Shown: piece by piece, positions 22,495-34,609 of the stretch
Layout of the letters: each line of letters begins with the position of its first letter
Numbering within the stretch: the first letter of the stretch is position 1
NCBI RefSeq assembly: GCF_024166365.1
Contig: NC_064842.1
Location: forward strand, 19,377,001-19,441,000
Origin: Elephas maximus indicus
Taxonomy: Eukaryota > Chordata > Mammalia > Proboscidea > Elephantidae
DNA length: 64,000 nt
Direction of reading: 5' to 3'
Program-made: the position numbers and the translations under genes
Notes under the pieces: generated by a model
The model's database searches: none
Told to the model about the DNA's origin: nothing
The model's input: the letters and a program-made list of their open reading frames with translations, nothing else

Positions 22495-23515
22495 GAATGC
22501 TCACTAACTGTAGTGTTGGCGTATTCCATCCTGGAGCAAAATTCCTTTTCATCTGTGAAGCTGTGAAATCTAGACTACAAGTTCTCTGTTTCCAGAATAC
22601 AATGATGAGACAGGCACAAGGTAGACATTTCCATTACAACTGGGAGAAAATGGAGGAAAAGGGGATAATGAGCACCAAAGAAGTCCAAAATCCAGCAGAA
22701 CAATTTACTTTAGCTCTCAAGGCTTGAAAATAATCCTCTACTCTCTTACACTATCTAGGCAATTGCCCTGCCGTCTAGACTATGGGTTTCGGCCATGCTG
22801 TCTGGATTCTGAGTGGAGGGCCCTAGAACCTGGGCTTCATCTCCACCTTCCAGGCCCACTGAGGTGGAAACTCTTGTTTCCTTGGCTTTGAGTGGTCCCA
22901 CTCTCTTAGCCCATCTGAGTGGTGAACTCATCCCCTCAGCCCCAGCAGGCCCCATTCTTCTGCCTCTTGGGCATGGCAGTCCCACCACCTCAGCTTTGAG
23001 CGATGTCCACCCCCCCCCCACCACACACACCTTAATGGCAACCCCACACTCTGGAACTGAGCTGGTGAGGATCTGACTCTTTGAAACCTAGGAGGCTGTG
23101 GCCCCACCTGCTGTGATCCAGGAGACTGTGGCCCCACCCTTTGAAACCGAGAAGGCCTTGCTTCCTGTGATCCTTCTACCAGTTGTGCTGATTTCGGAGC
23201 TGCTCCAGAGATGGTCCTTTTCTGGGAGGACAACAGATGTAGCTCCCTTGGCCTATTTCCTATCTGTAGAATTTCAAGAGGCAGACAGCTCTCTCCCATT
23301 CCTTTTCTGTCCCCTTTGCTCCAATCCGAAGGGTTTTCTCCTGTGGTAGTTGGTTAGAGCTATCAGTCAGGTTTAATCTCTTTAACAAAAGATTGTGTAG
23401 CTACGTCCATGGTGAACATTCTGGGACATGTGTCATTAGTTTGTAGAACAGAATTTTCCAAATCATTAAGTTCTGTTTTCATTTTTGCACAGTTCATTTT
23501 TAAGTCCATCTCTTT
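22495..23515 (-). mobile_element. MaLR internal region (LTRs absent)
   Basis: On the plus strand it shares the order of the internal region of the complete MaLR at 34098-36036: TTTTCATCTGTGAAGCTGTG, GTAGACATTTCCATTACAAC, GGCTTGAAAATAATCCTC, ATTCTGAGTGGAGG. Open frames here (22755-23349, both strands) are non-coding MaLR internal sequence, not genes. Neither LTR remains next to it. Confidence 0.7.
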
Positions 23516-24815
23516 CATCATGATAAATGGAGGAAAGACTAAAGTTGTCAAGGATTTCATTTTACTGGGATCCACAATCAACACTCATGAAAGCAGGAGT
23601 CAAGAAATCAAAAGATGCATTGCATTGGGCAAATTGGCTGCAAATGACCTCTTTAAAGTGTTGAAAAGCAAAGTTGTCACCTTGAAGACTAAGATGCACC
23701 TGACTCAAGCCATGGTGTTCTCAATTGCCTCATATGTATGCAAAAGCTGGACGATAAATAAGAAATATGGAAGAATTGATGCCTTTGAATTGTGGTGTTG
23801 GCAAAGAATATTGAATATGTCATGGTGTCTTAGGCTGGGTTCTCTACAGAAGCAAAACCAATAAAGCGTATAAATATATATAGATAGATTTATATCAAGG
23901 AAACAGCTCATGTGATTGTAGAGGCTGGAACATCCCAAGTCCATGGATCAGGATAGAAGCCTTTCCCGATTCATGCAGGCACAGAGGCTGGCAAGCCCAA
24001 GATTGGCAGGTTAGACAGCAGGGCTCCCGCTCACAGGCTGTGAGGGTCGACAAATCCCAAGATGCACAGGGAAGTCTGCAAAGCTTCTCCTGATTGACGT
24101 AGCTGCAGGGGCTGGCGAACCCAAGATCAGCAGGTCAGAGAGCAGGACTCTTGCTCACAGATTATGAAGATCGACAAATCCCAAGATTGGCAGGTAAGCT
24201 GCTAGCTCAAGTCCAAAGAACTGAAAGTCAGATGACAAGAGGCAGCTGCAGGATCCAGAACAAGCCAAAAGCCTTGGCAAAGCGAGCAGGAAGGAAGTAG
24301 GTGGCAGAAGGCGGAGAGATGAAGGGTGAAGGGGCAGTGAGGTGCCACAGGCTCTGCCCCCACTAGTACCACTCAGCCGATTCCATCACGGGGGTGATCA
24401 CATTATCAAATTTCAATAGGAAAGTGGTCACAACATTATAGAGCTGCCAAAAACACTAAGATTCATGGCCCGGCTAAGTTGACACAAAATCTTAATCATC
24501 ACACATGGACTGCTAAAAGAACAAATTTGTCTTGAAGAAGTACGACCAGAATGCTCTTTAGAAGGATGATGAGACTACATTTCAGATACTTTGGACATGT
24601 TATCAGGAGGGATCAGTCCCTGGAGAAGGACATCATGCTTGGTAGAGGGTCAGCAAAAAATAGGAAGACCTTCAAAAAGATGGATTGACACAGTGGCTGC
24701 AACAATAGGCTCAAGCATAACAATTCTAAGGATGGCACAGGACCGAGCAGTGTTTCATTCTGTTGTACACAGGGTCACTGTAAGGTGGAACCTACTTGAT
24801 GGCACCTAAGAAGTA
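23516..24815 (+). mobile_element. RTE LINE 3' part, split by an LTR
   Basis: 5'-truncated RTE copy. It starts near CATCATGATAAATGGAGG, continues through GTTGTCAAGGATTTCATTTT to TTGAATATGTCATGG, and resumes at 24504 with CATGGACTGCTAAAAGAAC. The 3' end at about 24815 reads ACTTGATGGCACCTAAG. The LTR at 23826-24503 interrupts it. Confidence 0.85.
23826..24503. mobile_element. Solo LTR of unnamed family, 678 bp
   Basis: It begins TGTCTTAGGCTGGGTTCTC and ends CTTAATCATCACA. It is flanked by a perfect 5-bp duplication CATGG (23821-23825, 24504-24508), as expected for an ERV-class solo LTR. Inside are near-repeats of about 95-100 bp, seen as AGGGTCGACAAATCCCAAGA (24048) and AAGATCGACAAATCCCAAGA (24166). 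I cannot name the family and did not fix its strand. Confidence 0.8.
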
Positions 24816-24849
24816 GGCAGTAACTACTATTTTGAATTTTGTATTAATC

Positions 24850-25265
24850 GTTCCTTTGTTTTAAAGGTTTTATCACCTGCACATGCATCCCTAGACAATA
24901 TATTTGATTTTGCCTATTTTTGAACTATATGTAAGTGGAATTGCATTGTATGTATTCTGTGATTTTTATTCAATATATTTGATATTCATAGATGTTCACA
25001 TATGTACTTGTAGTTCATTCATTTTCCCTGCTGTATTCTTTTGTGGAAATACACAATTTTATTCATACATTCACTCTGAATGGACAGTGGGGCTGTTTCC
25101 AGTTTTACCGCTATCACGAGCAATGCTGCTATGAACGTGGTGCACAGCAGAAATAAGGCTTTCTCTAGGAGTGAAACTGCGAGATTGTAGGGAATGTGAA
25201 TGCTCCACTTTATTAATGTAGAAAGACATTACACTTTTATTAAATAAAATCCTGTTCAGCCCTTT
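24850..25265 (-). mobile_element. Old L1 (L1M) fragment
   Basis: Plus-strand phrases ATATGTAAGTGGAATTGCA, GACAGTGGGGCTGTTTCCAG and ACGAGCAATGCTGCTATGAA are the inverse of the 3' part of ancient L1M elements. Confidence 0.65.
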
Positions 25266-27019
25266 CTCCATCTGCTAATCAAATGGAGCTTCACATTATA
25301 ATGCCATATAATGAAATTCCAGAATCTGGCCTTAAAAGTATTTTTTCATAATTAACTAAAGGAGTCAAAGAGATGAGAACTGTGCCTGACTCCAGTGGGA
25401 ATGGTAACACTCTAACATCATAAAAGTAGTTCAGAGAATGATTGATTTGGTTAAGAATTTCCAATAGAATATTTCTTGTTTTCCTATGTAAAGTGGACAC
25501 TTAGGTGAATATCATTATTACCAACTCTTTCCATTTGAACTTTAGGAATTGTTGCCACTTCCTGAAATAAGAGGAATAAACATTATTTGTATCTGAGAGG
25601 AATCTGGCTGAGCAACTTTGGTAGCTATAGTCATGAGTCCCTTGCTTACAAGGCTATGAGGACAGGCTGCTGAGGCATGTGGCTCCCTCTGTATGGCTAG
25701 GGCTTCGGAAGCTAAATTCCACAGATCACCTGGGAGTCTGGGGTGTGAAAGAGACAGTCTGGCAGGCAGTGGCTTCCTAGGAGGCCCTCTGAATGGCTGC
25801 AGCGCTTGGCAGTTCCAGGCAGCTGATCTTGAGTGAGGGATCTGGTGTCAGGCAGAAGTTCAAAGATGGCTTGGCTCCATTCCCTCAGCAGCATGAGAGC
25901 AGGACATTCTCCACTGGGACCACGGGAAGACCTTCCAGATCCAGGGCAGGGCTGCGAAGCACAGGTGGGTGCCAATGCCTCCCTGATCAAGTGGAGAGGA
26001 GGCTCTTCTTAAATGTCTTTGGCTTTCCCTTTGGCCTTGACTGGAAAAATGTACTCACACAACCCAGTGCAGGGTCAAGGTATGATCCCCTGGATTTTCT
26101 TTTTGAAGGAGAGACTACAGGGACAGGTTTCTGGGTTAGAATCCACAGGAATAAGTAGTTGTCTGCCGTTAATTTACTTCTGGAAAGTACAGCATGAAGG
26201 TATTAATCTTTACTAGCACAAACTTCTGCAAAGTTAGAACAAGGCCAATATGTGGATGCTAAGAACTTCAGGAGCAGATAATAATACAGCAGTAAGATAA
26301 ACAACATGAAACAAAACAAAACAATAACATTAAAAAAGTGTCCTTTAGTATCCTTGGCATCCTTTCTGCAGGCAAGACTCTGAAGACGCTCGACCAGGTG
26401 TGGTTTTTTAACCACCTTATTATAGTCTATCACGATTCCTGTTCCTCAAGGTAAGAAACAAAGCAGAGTGGACAGCCACTGACAGGCCACAAGGGACTTC
26501 ATTCACTCATTTAATACTTAAGAGAATTTATCCAATTAGTGAAGAGAAATGTTACTTGGTTAAGTACAAAGAGGCCAGTGGAAGAGAAAGGGGAAGGTCA
26601 GGTTGGAGGTGTTAAGCTGAAGCAGAACAGGCTCATGGGAAACAAAGAGCCCAGGCACCCACGCTCCTCCTTTGCTGCTTCAAATTGGGAGAGCACCCAT
26701 TCCCCTTCAGGGCTCTCCCCCGTACTGCACTCCCAGTGGAAGAGAGCATTTCCTCCTCTCAGCCTTGCCTCCACTCCCCAGTGCCCAATGCTGGTCCCTG
26801 CAACCTGTGAAGGGGTATGGCTATGCTGTCTTTGGCAGATCTAAGGCATAAGGTGTTGGCCCATCTTGTTGAATACAAGATGAATGCGTGAAGGAGAGGG
26901 GCTGGCCACGTCCCTGTGGAGCAGATGAGATTCTTGGGTTTAAAAAAATAAGCCCCCATCCCCCAACACAAATACACAATAGTTGCAGTCTCCTGGAGAT
27001 CAGAAAATACTGTAAAACA
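25266..27019. other. Intergenic between repeats and the DESI2 3' end
   Basis: Unique-looking sequence. Overlapping frames near 25712-26158 and 26539-26977 have no recognised domain or splice support. Confidence 0.35.
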
Positions 27020-27039
27020 TTTCTTATAAAAGTATTATT

Positions 27040-27045
27040 TTTAAT
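27040..27045 (-). terminator. DESI2: Candidate distal poly(A) signal ATTAAA
   Basis: TTTAAT on the plus strand reads ATTAAA on the minus strand, in an AT-rich setting at the end of the unique UTR block. This is the common variant signal, and the assignment is tentative. Confidence 0.35.
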
Positions 27046-28377
27046 AAACTGATGTATTTCAATGCTGTAACATGATAGCCCAATGCTATATCAAGGTAGC
27101 AAAAATGAAGGTTCCTGGTCTCTTATATAAACACTATGAATGACAGCACACTTGCATTCAACTTCACAAGAAATTATCTTCAGGTTCACGAAGATTCTTT
27201 AAGAGTTGTAACACCTTTCAAACAGTGAAGATGTATGTGTATTGATTGGGTAGACAATGGAAGTCTAATAACTCAGCTGCACTGTAAAACCATACTGAAG
27301 ACAAGGACACACAATGGCAGTATGGTTGTCTTGCTCAACAAAACAAGTCTTTTAAACATGATTTAAAGAAAATACAGCATGTATCAGAATTACAGAGTAT
27401 CTTACAGGAAAGGAACCACAGAAGATACACAGATTAGAACCCTGAAGCAGTGAATGTGTTTCTACCCGTTTTGTGATGGACGAAGCTATGGATTTAGAGT
27501 CCTGTAGCTGTCTGTAGTGTTGAATCTCCTCCTACACTGATGTATCAATGAACTAAAACCAGAACTCCCTGCTCGGTACAAATGCTGGTGAAAGGTAATT
27601 CGCACTATTGCTATGGGTCAGAGCAATAGCTGGCTGGATTTTAGCATCGAGTGGAGGCTCTCTTTACTATAGTACCACCACCTCTACAATCCAAAGTGGA
27701 TGCCACCTTCTTAGTGTTTACACAAAAAAAGGGGGGTATTTAAAACAAACAAGGGAAACCAGCAGTTTCTGACACTTTAACATTATATAACTGTTCAACC
27801 CAGCATAAGAAATGTTTCATTTGTTACAACTACAAAGAGGACACCTGACTCCATCACGCCACACTCATCCTAATGATCGAGTTTTTGATACAGGATTTTT
27901 CTTAACACTGATTAGGTGGAGAACAAGATTCTTTCCTTCCAAAGACAAAGAAAAGCTGGTTAAATGTTAATTAAATCCATTCTTCCTTGTGAACTGCAGA
28001 AGAGGACCTGATCTGAACAAGACTTTCTAAAGTAAAAACACTTATTTCCCAAACTTAGGTACAATTAGATTGCAAGGAACCTCATGTCTAGAACTTCATC
28101 TACTAATTGCTGCTATGATAATTGGTCTTAGGCCGCTATTTCTACTAGGACCCTTTACACGATTTTTAAACTCCAATGATGCAGATGAAAGTAAATACAT
28201 TATAACAATAACCTCATTTGTGTGCTGTGTTGCTGGATTCTGGATAAGCACAGATGGAATGCTCCTGGCTTTTCACCAAGAGGTGTCTAACTAACGGCTA
28301 TGCCTTTGTATTTGTCAGTAGCCCAGATTTAAATTGTGTATATTTGAATGAATTAGAAAAAACTATAATCAACCACG

Positions 28378-28393
28378 TTATATATATATATAT
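28378..28393. repeat. (TA)n microsatellite
   Basis: Alternating TA run inside the DESI2 3' UTR, next to CACGT. Confidence 0.75.
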
Positions 28394-30277
28394 CCCAAGC
28401 AAACTGCACCAAATACTTTTCAATAACCTGGGTTTTGGTGATATGACTTACTGAACAAACTCACTGCCATAGCCTTTTGTGTTTCATTCCAAATCTCACT
28501 GTCAGGCCTGAACCTAGTCCATTTTTCATAAAGATCGTATACTCTTTTCTTCTGTCACATCTCTTAAAACAAATGCTCTGCCCCCTAAATAACTCAGAGA
28601 AATTTGAAAAGGCTTTCCTCTGTGGAAACAGAACAGTCAAAAGCATAAATTAGGTTAAGTGGCTTCACATTCCTCAGGTCAATGATTATAACCCAAGGTT
28701 TATTTTCCCCATGAACAGGGTGTGCTTAAGTAGATAAATGAATGAAAATTACCTTATGGAAAAGTTAAAAATGTAGTTTGCTGAAAGATACGTATCTTCA
28801 CACAGATCAAACAATCCGATACAGGAGTTTAAATAAATGCAGATGATTTTAAAACTGACAATATATGTAACGCTGAAGTCACTGCCTTGGGTAATTTATA
28901 CACTGCATCCAATATTTTACGTAGGACATTCATTCTTAAGGCAGAAGAATCTAATTTTACACATAATGACTTGATTCTTACATCTAAGGATCAAATTGGG
29001 AGTAGACTTGAGGAGACATATTCCTTGACAATAAGCACTCCTCTGTGGTGAGAACTTCATTCTGAGTGTATGTAATGTAAGAGACAGACATGTGAGAGAA
29101 CATAAAAAGACGAATTTTAAGACATCCAAACATGATTTTTCAACAAGAGGTCAATGGGACTAGGCATTCTATGTATGAGGTGAAACTACTCCCATAATAA
29201 ACAAACTCTGATATACTCTTTCTGATATAGTACATTAAAAGTTTGAAATATTAAAGAGTTAGCTTTTTGGAGAGTGTTACTTTAGACTCTGGTTTTCAAG
29301 ACCTAGTATAAAATGCAGCCTGAATAGTTAAAAGCAGTTGAATGTCAACTCACGCTGCTACGCAGAAGGCTACCACTTCGCATATTCCTACCCTGTCAAC
29401 AAAATCCTGGGCAGGGAGAAAATCAGTATGTATTAAAATAAAAATGAGCCCCCTCTCACAACCCCCCCACCCCAAATGTGCAAAAACAGTCGTCAGTGAT
29501 TAGCAAGGATATCCTTTAAAAAAAGTCTTAATTCCAGAATCAGAGTCAAAACCAGACAAAGAATGTCCCATGCTGCCTGGGTGGACGGACCTGTGGGAAG
29601 AAACAGGCTGCTGGATGGGAACCCCAGTAGATGTGCTTGTGGGAGGGAAGGCAAAGAGGAACTGGACCTGTGGGCAGGCCACCCTCGTGCAGACCAAGGC
29701 CCCAAGTCCTTAGGGCGACGTGTGCTCCTTCACCTCGGTCAGTGCGGCTCCCTGCATCCTGGTGCCATTATCTTTAAGAACAAAAACAGATAAAAATCCA
29801 AAAGACAATTCTTATGCAGGTGATGGTGACTTTAACAGTGTAAAGTACCATTTTGTGTGCCTACTGTTTATGCCAGAGCTCTGGCAATTGTCAGGCATCT
29901 ACAAAGATTACCCGCCTGATTTTGAAGACATGAAGACTTTTCTTCTTTCACGGTGGCAGGAGTCCATGCAAGATTTGTAAACAGCAATACAAAATACTGT
30001 AAACATAACTTAACAGAGCTTGTATAAAACGGAAGAAGTAAATCCAAATTTACAAGTGGGTAAAAAAAACTGAGGGTAGCTTATACAAAGTCCTCCCTCT
30101 TATGCCAAGTGATTTTTTTTTTTTTTATTACAAATATAATCCTGAGCTGAAAAACTGGGATTTAGGGGAGAACCATCTTTGCATACAAAATATCCAAAAG
30201 ATGCTTTACTCTTTTTGCTTTCCTCTAATGATACCCAACTGCCCGAGGCAGTTCTGAATGCGTGACTTTGGAGAACC

Positions 30278-30511
30278 TTATAGTTTAGTGTGGCGTCCAG
30301 GTCTGGAGCCTGCTGCAGTGCTAGCCATGGCTGCTGAGGCGGCTGCATCTTCTGCTTCCTCCAGCTCATCCTGGAGCTCCTGGCTGACGCTGGACTGGAG
30401 GGCGGCAGGAGTGAGCCACTCCTTTGGGAGGCAACTCTGTAGAAAGGGTATACAGGAACTGAAGTAGGCGAGACGATTGATCCAGCGAGGAATCTCTTTC
30501 CCACAAAGAAT
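30278..30511 (-). CDS. DESI2: DESI2 last coding exon (residues 118-194)
   Basis: This exon encodes 77 residues from [19 protein letters not shown] to the C-terminal PGRHTKL and the stop TAA (30280-30278). The sequence matches the C terminus of desumoylating isopeptidase 2 and restores the known 194-residue total. The 3' splice site is a CTTCTGTAG acceptor just above 30511; the intron enters in phase 0. The segment covers the end of the PPPDE papain-like fold ([16 protein letters not shown]) and a flexible acidic, Ala-rich tail ([18 protein letters not shown]). No frameshift or stop interrupts it. Minus-strand frames extending into 30525 and below 30278, and the plus frame 30258-30467, are only shadows. 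DESI2 is a cytoplasmic cysteine isopeptidase of the PPPDE/DeSI family, reported to act on SUMO or ubiquitin conjugates. Confidence 0.97.
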   Translation of the reverse strand: MLCGKEIPRWINRLAYFSSCIPFLQSCLPKEWLTPAALQSSVSQELQDELEEAEDAAASAAMASTAAGSRPGRHTKL

Positions 30512-31574
30512 CTACAGAAGAGCAAGAGTGTGCATTATGTAAGCGAGGTAAGGTCATTTGGTCCTCTGCCAGAGAGGCGGAGGGAGGAGGGAAGGCGATG
30601 GATGTACAGAAACACCTCTGCAGATCTGCCTCTGGCCTTTGATGACCAGGGTAGGCACAGCTCCTGGACTCTGGAGCCTGGGGTACCTGCTGTCAAGCCC
30701 CCTTCTTTGCTTTCTGAATAACCTCTGCCAAACTGCTCCCTTTTTGTGTCTGTAAAAATCAACCTAATTCCACTTGGCTCCTTTCTTTCTTTGATCCTTG
30801 CAATTGCTTTGAGATGCATGTAAAAGGACTTTCAACAATGCAGAAGAAAAGGACTCTTGCTAATACAAGATCTTAGCAGAGTAACAGAAGCCCCAGGCAG
30901 TTAGAACTGTCAAGCTTTGGTTACTTCCTACCTGCAATTTTCCTTCTTCATGCAGTCTTTCCTACTTTCCTCTAGTCTCCCGAAGCCCATTTCCCCTGGC
31001 CTGCACCTCACCCTGTTACTCCCATCCCTAACCACTTTCTAAGGAGCCCACACTGGTCCAAAAGGAAGCCTCTGTCCCGTGGGACCTGGCTCCAGGACTC
31101 AGTCACAAAAGATGGGCTATGGACAGAAGCCTGGCTCATCTTCAGTCTGCAGACTCGAAGGGTAGACACAGGGCTCGGGAGGAATGCCTTCTGGCTGATA
31201 GTCTGCTGCGCTATTACCCGCTCCCCACCTTTACACTGTCGTTAGGGCTCCTGAGCACTTTTCTCCTATTCCAACTAGTAAGCACTGGGTCTTTTCTAAT
31301 ACTAACATTACTTTTTATTATCCTCTTTCGGGGAACTAGACTTCACTGAGCCCAAGCTCCACTCCCCTCTAGTATTCTTGCCCCTAACCATGCCAACATT
31401 ACCATGACATGATCTGTAACTGCCATCTCAGTTGATGACTCTGGAAAGACGTTTTAAAGTATCTTATGTCCAAAAATTAGCTAACATTTCAGTAAGCTGG
31501 CCCTTGTAATTATACAATGTGATTTTCTCCTTAAAAGTTTAGCCCTATCCTCTAATAGTTACCAAATATACTTG
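30512..31574 (-). other. DESI2 intron, unique part
   Basis: Upstream of the last exon acceptor. No repeat or further exon was recognised, and short plus-strand frames (30530-31349) lack support. Confidence 0.5.
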
Positions 31575-31790
31575 AAATTGAATAAGGAAGACCGAAGAAG
31601 AACTGATGCCTTTGAATTGTGGTACTGGCGAAGAATATTGAATATACCTTGGACTGCCAAAAGAATGATCAAATCTGTCTTGGAAGAAGTACAACCAGAA
31701 TGCTCCCTGGAAGCAAAGATGGCGAGACTATGTCTCACATACTTTGGACTGTTGTCAGGAGGGATCAGTCCCTGGACAACAACTGTCTTC
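31575..31790 (+). mobile_element. RTE LINE fragment
   Basis: GAATTGTGGTACTGGCGAAG, TTGGAAGAAGTACAACCAG and GGAGGGATCAGTCCCTGG match the RTE C-terminal/3' region; both ends are truncated. It lies in the DESI2 intron before the last exon. Confidence 0.85.
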
Positions 31791-32109
31791 ATTATTGGAA
31801 AAGTGAGATGATTTCACTTTAGCTAAGGTAGCATGTTTTGACTATTTTTTGTTTGTTTGTTTGTTTACCCAGAACCTAGCACAGTACCTAGGGACACAGA
31901 GAAGTACATAGGCCCTTAAATATATTTCAAGAATGCATACGTGAACAAGATTTGGGAGAAAGAAGAGCCAGACATAGATGCTCACAGACAGCTATATGCC
32001 TGAAGACTGTGCTTTTCCCTGAAGGTTACTTTTATTAAAGGGTATAGACTTACTGTGATACACCAAGGATTTGGATGATAGAACAAAAGCGAGGCCAGGA
32101 TCAGGTGCT

Positions 32110-32262
32110 TAAGTGGGGCACTCAGGAAAACTACATTGTGGGACTGTGAGTGCAATGAACGCCACTGAAATGTACACTTAAAGATAGTTAAAATGGCAAG
32201 TTTTATGTTATATGTAGTTTACCACAATAAAAACAAGACCAAAAAAAAAAAAAAAAAAACAC
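32110..32262 (+). mobile_element. L1 3' end fragment
   Basis: GAACGCCACTGAAATGTACA, AGTTAAAATGGCAAGTTTTA and TTTACCACAATAAAAAC followed by an A run are a typical old L1 3' terminus with poly(A). Confidence 0.75.
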
Positions 32263-32594
32263 AAGACAACAAAACACACCAGTATTCCAGATCTGGGCTT
32301 AACCTGCAGGAAAAGGGATTATTTCAATGAAGATTTTTATATCTGAGGAACTAAGTTCCTTCCTCCCTCCATTCCTTTAATATCCACTAAAACCCTAATA
32401 TGGTCTAAGAACTATACTTTTAAAGGGGTAAGAAAGGATAGAGCCCAGAGTGGTGAGAAAGCATAATACAGCATGGCTAATCTTGCCTCAGGAAGTTAAG
32501 AGTTTCACATAGAAAGAAATATCGAAGTTGGCCCTTAAGACACACATAGCTGTCTTCCAGAAGAGGAATAGCAGAAGGATAAGAAACTCGGTGG

Positions 32595-32730
32595 CACTTC
32601 TTAACTAGGAGTGGTTAAGTGGTTTTAACCAGGAGTACGCACTGGAATTACCTTTGGAACTTATTACAAAAGCGCATGCCCAGGGACTATCCCTGAAGAT
32701 GCTGATTCAGAAGTTAGGGTGACATATTTG
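32595..32730. mobile_element. MER5-like hAT fragment
   Basis: ACTGGAATTACCTTTGGAAC, GCGCATGCCCAGGGAC and GATGCTGATTCAGAAGTTAG resemble the MER5 non-autonomous hAT family. Diverged; ends not defined. Confidence 0.5.
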
Positions 32731-32739
32731 CTATGTTTT

Positions 32740-33480
32740 TAAAATTTGATTTTTAATTACAAAATTTTTTTATCCTAAAGATAACGCTCTTTTAAACTCA
32801 TATATGAAAATTTACATTATGATTATCAAATAGATAAAAATTAACATTCATTTCTTAACATTATGTTACCTAGGTATAGGAATAACCCAAAACCCAGTGC
32901 CATATAGGAATACAACTCTATAATTTTAGTATAAATGGACTTAAGACCTTAAAGAGAATAACATACTACATAAAACAAACAAATATCAAGTAAGCATTTT
33001 TTCCCCACATAATCCCCCTCACCCAAGTCCCTGGTAATCACTGATTTTCTTTTGCCCTGATGCATTAGTGTATTCTAGATATTTCATGTAAGTGGGATCA
33101 TACTTGTCCTTTTGTGTCTGGCTTATTTCACTCAGCACAGTGTTTTCAAGGTTCATCCATGTTGTAGCATGTATCAGGACTTCATTTCTCTTTATGGCTG
33201 ATTAATATTCCATTTCATTTTGTTTATCCATTCATCTGTTGAGGGACATTTGGGTTGTTTCCACCTTTTGGCTGTTGTGAGTAATACTGCAATGAATATT
33301 GGTTTACATTTGTCTGTTTGTTGTTGCTTTCAATTTTTCTGAGTATATACTTAGGGGTGGAACGGCTGGGTCATGTAGTGGTTCTATGTTTCTGAGGAAC
33401 TGCCAACCACCAAATTGTTTTTTATAGTGGCTGCACCATTTTACATTCCCATCTGCAATGTACGACTATTTTAATTTCTC
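32740..33480 (-). mobile_element. Old L1 (L1M) fragment
   Basis: Plus-strand phrases GTGTCTGGCTTATTTCACTC, GGTTCATCCATGTTGTAGCA, TTTGGGTTGTTTCCACCTTT and TGAGTAATACTGCAATGAAT are the inverse of the ancient L1M ORF2 end and 3' UTR. Confidence 0.75.
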
Positions 33481-34097
33481 CAGTTTTTAAATTTTTTAAC
33501 ATGTTGCTTCATTTATTATTCTCTCCGCTCAAAAAAAAATACACATAGACACATACACATGAAATTAAAAAAAATTTTTTTGAACCATTTGAAAGTTGTG
33601 CTTATTTATCCCCACATCAGTAGTATTTTCTAAGAACAAAACCATTCACTTTATAACCATGGAAAGATGATCAAAATCTGGAAATTTAACTTTGATACAA
33701 GAAAATTATCTCATATACAGTCCATGTTTAAATTTCATCAGCTGTCCCAAAATGTCCTTTATAGCATGTTTTCCCCCAATCCAGGATTCAATTCATGAAC
33801 ACAAATTCCATTTAACTGTCTTGTTTCTTTAGCCTCTTTTAACCTAGAACAGTCTTGAGTCTTTGTTTTCATGGCCTTGGTACTGTTGAAGAGTATAAAC
33901 AGGCCATTTATTTTTTAGATGTCCCTCAATTTGGGTTAATCTGATGTTTATTTGGATTACATTCGAGTTATGCATTTTAGGCAGAAATATACAGAAGTGA
34001 TGTTGTGTCCTTCTCAGTGCATTGTCTGGGGGGGGCACATGATGTCACTTTGTCCCACTATTAGTGATGTTAATTTTGATCACTTGGTTAACATGGC

Positions 34098-34609
34098 TGT
34101 CTTGGTTATACAGTGCTGCTATAACAGAAATACCACGACTGGATGGCTTTAACAAGAGAAATTTATTCTCTCACAGCCTAGTAGGTTACAAGTCCAATTT
34201 CAGGGCGCCGGCTCCAGGGGAAGGCTTTTTCTCTCTGTCGGCTCCGAAGAAAGGTCCTTGTCCTCAATCTTCCCCTGGTGAAGGTGCTTCTCAAATGCAG
34301 GGACCCGGTGTCCAAAGGACAGGCTCTGTTCCTGGTGCTGCTTTCTTGGTGGTATGAGGTCCTCAATTCTCTGCTTGCTTCTCTTTCATCTCTTGAGAGA
34401 TAAAAGGTGGTGCAGGCCACACCCCAGGAAAGCTCCCTTTACCTTGGATCAGGGAGGTGACCTGAGTAAGGGTGGTGTTACAACCCCATCCTAATCCTCT
34501 CAGCATAAAAGTACAATCACAAAATACAGGACAACCACACATGGCCTAACCAAGTTGACATACAGATTTTTTTGGCCGGGGGCGGGGGGACATAATTCAA
34601 TCCATGACA
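34098..34609 (-). mobile_element. MaLR LTR, left copy (3' LTR in element orientation)
   Basis: 512 bp, TGTCTTGGTTATACAGTG to CATAATTCAATCCATGACA. It pairs with the LTR at 35548-36036. It has an apparent extra G-rich patch (about 34574-34590) near one end. The 5-bp duplication ATGGC lies at 34093-34097. Confidence 0.92.

Larger units (their letters stand above)
27020..30277 (-). other. DESI2: DESI2 3' UTR (probable extent)
   Basis: About 3.2 kb downstream of the DESI2 stop is unique, AT-rich sequence almost free of young transposons. That contrasts with the dense repeats on both sides and is typical of a conserved long 3' UTR. It holds a (TA)n run at 28378-28393, a T run at 30113-30126, and a C-rich patch at about 29461. 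The distal limit is set by an ATTAAA signal at 27045-27040. Shorter isoforms using nearer signals (for example the AATAAA complement at about 28699-28704) are possible. Confidence 0.6.

Noticed and set aside
22755-23349. Several 80-120-codon frames on both strands
   Set aside because: They fall in MaLR internal DNA matching the 34-36 kb element, not in a host gene.
30258-30467. 69-codon plus frame
   Set aside because: Shadow of the DESI2 last exon on the opposite strand.
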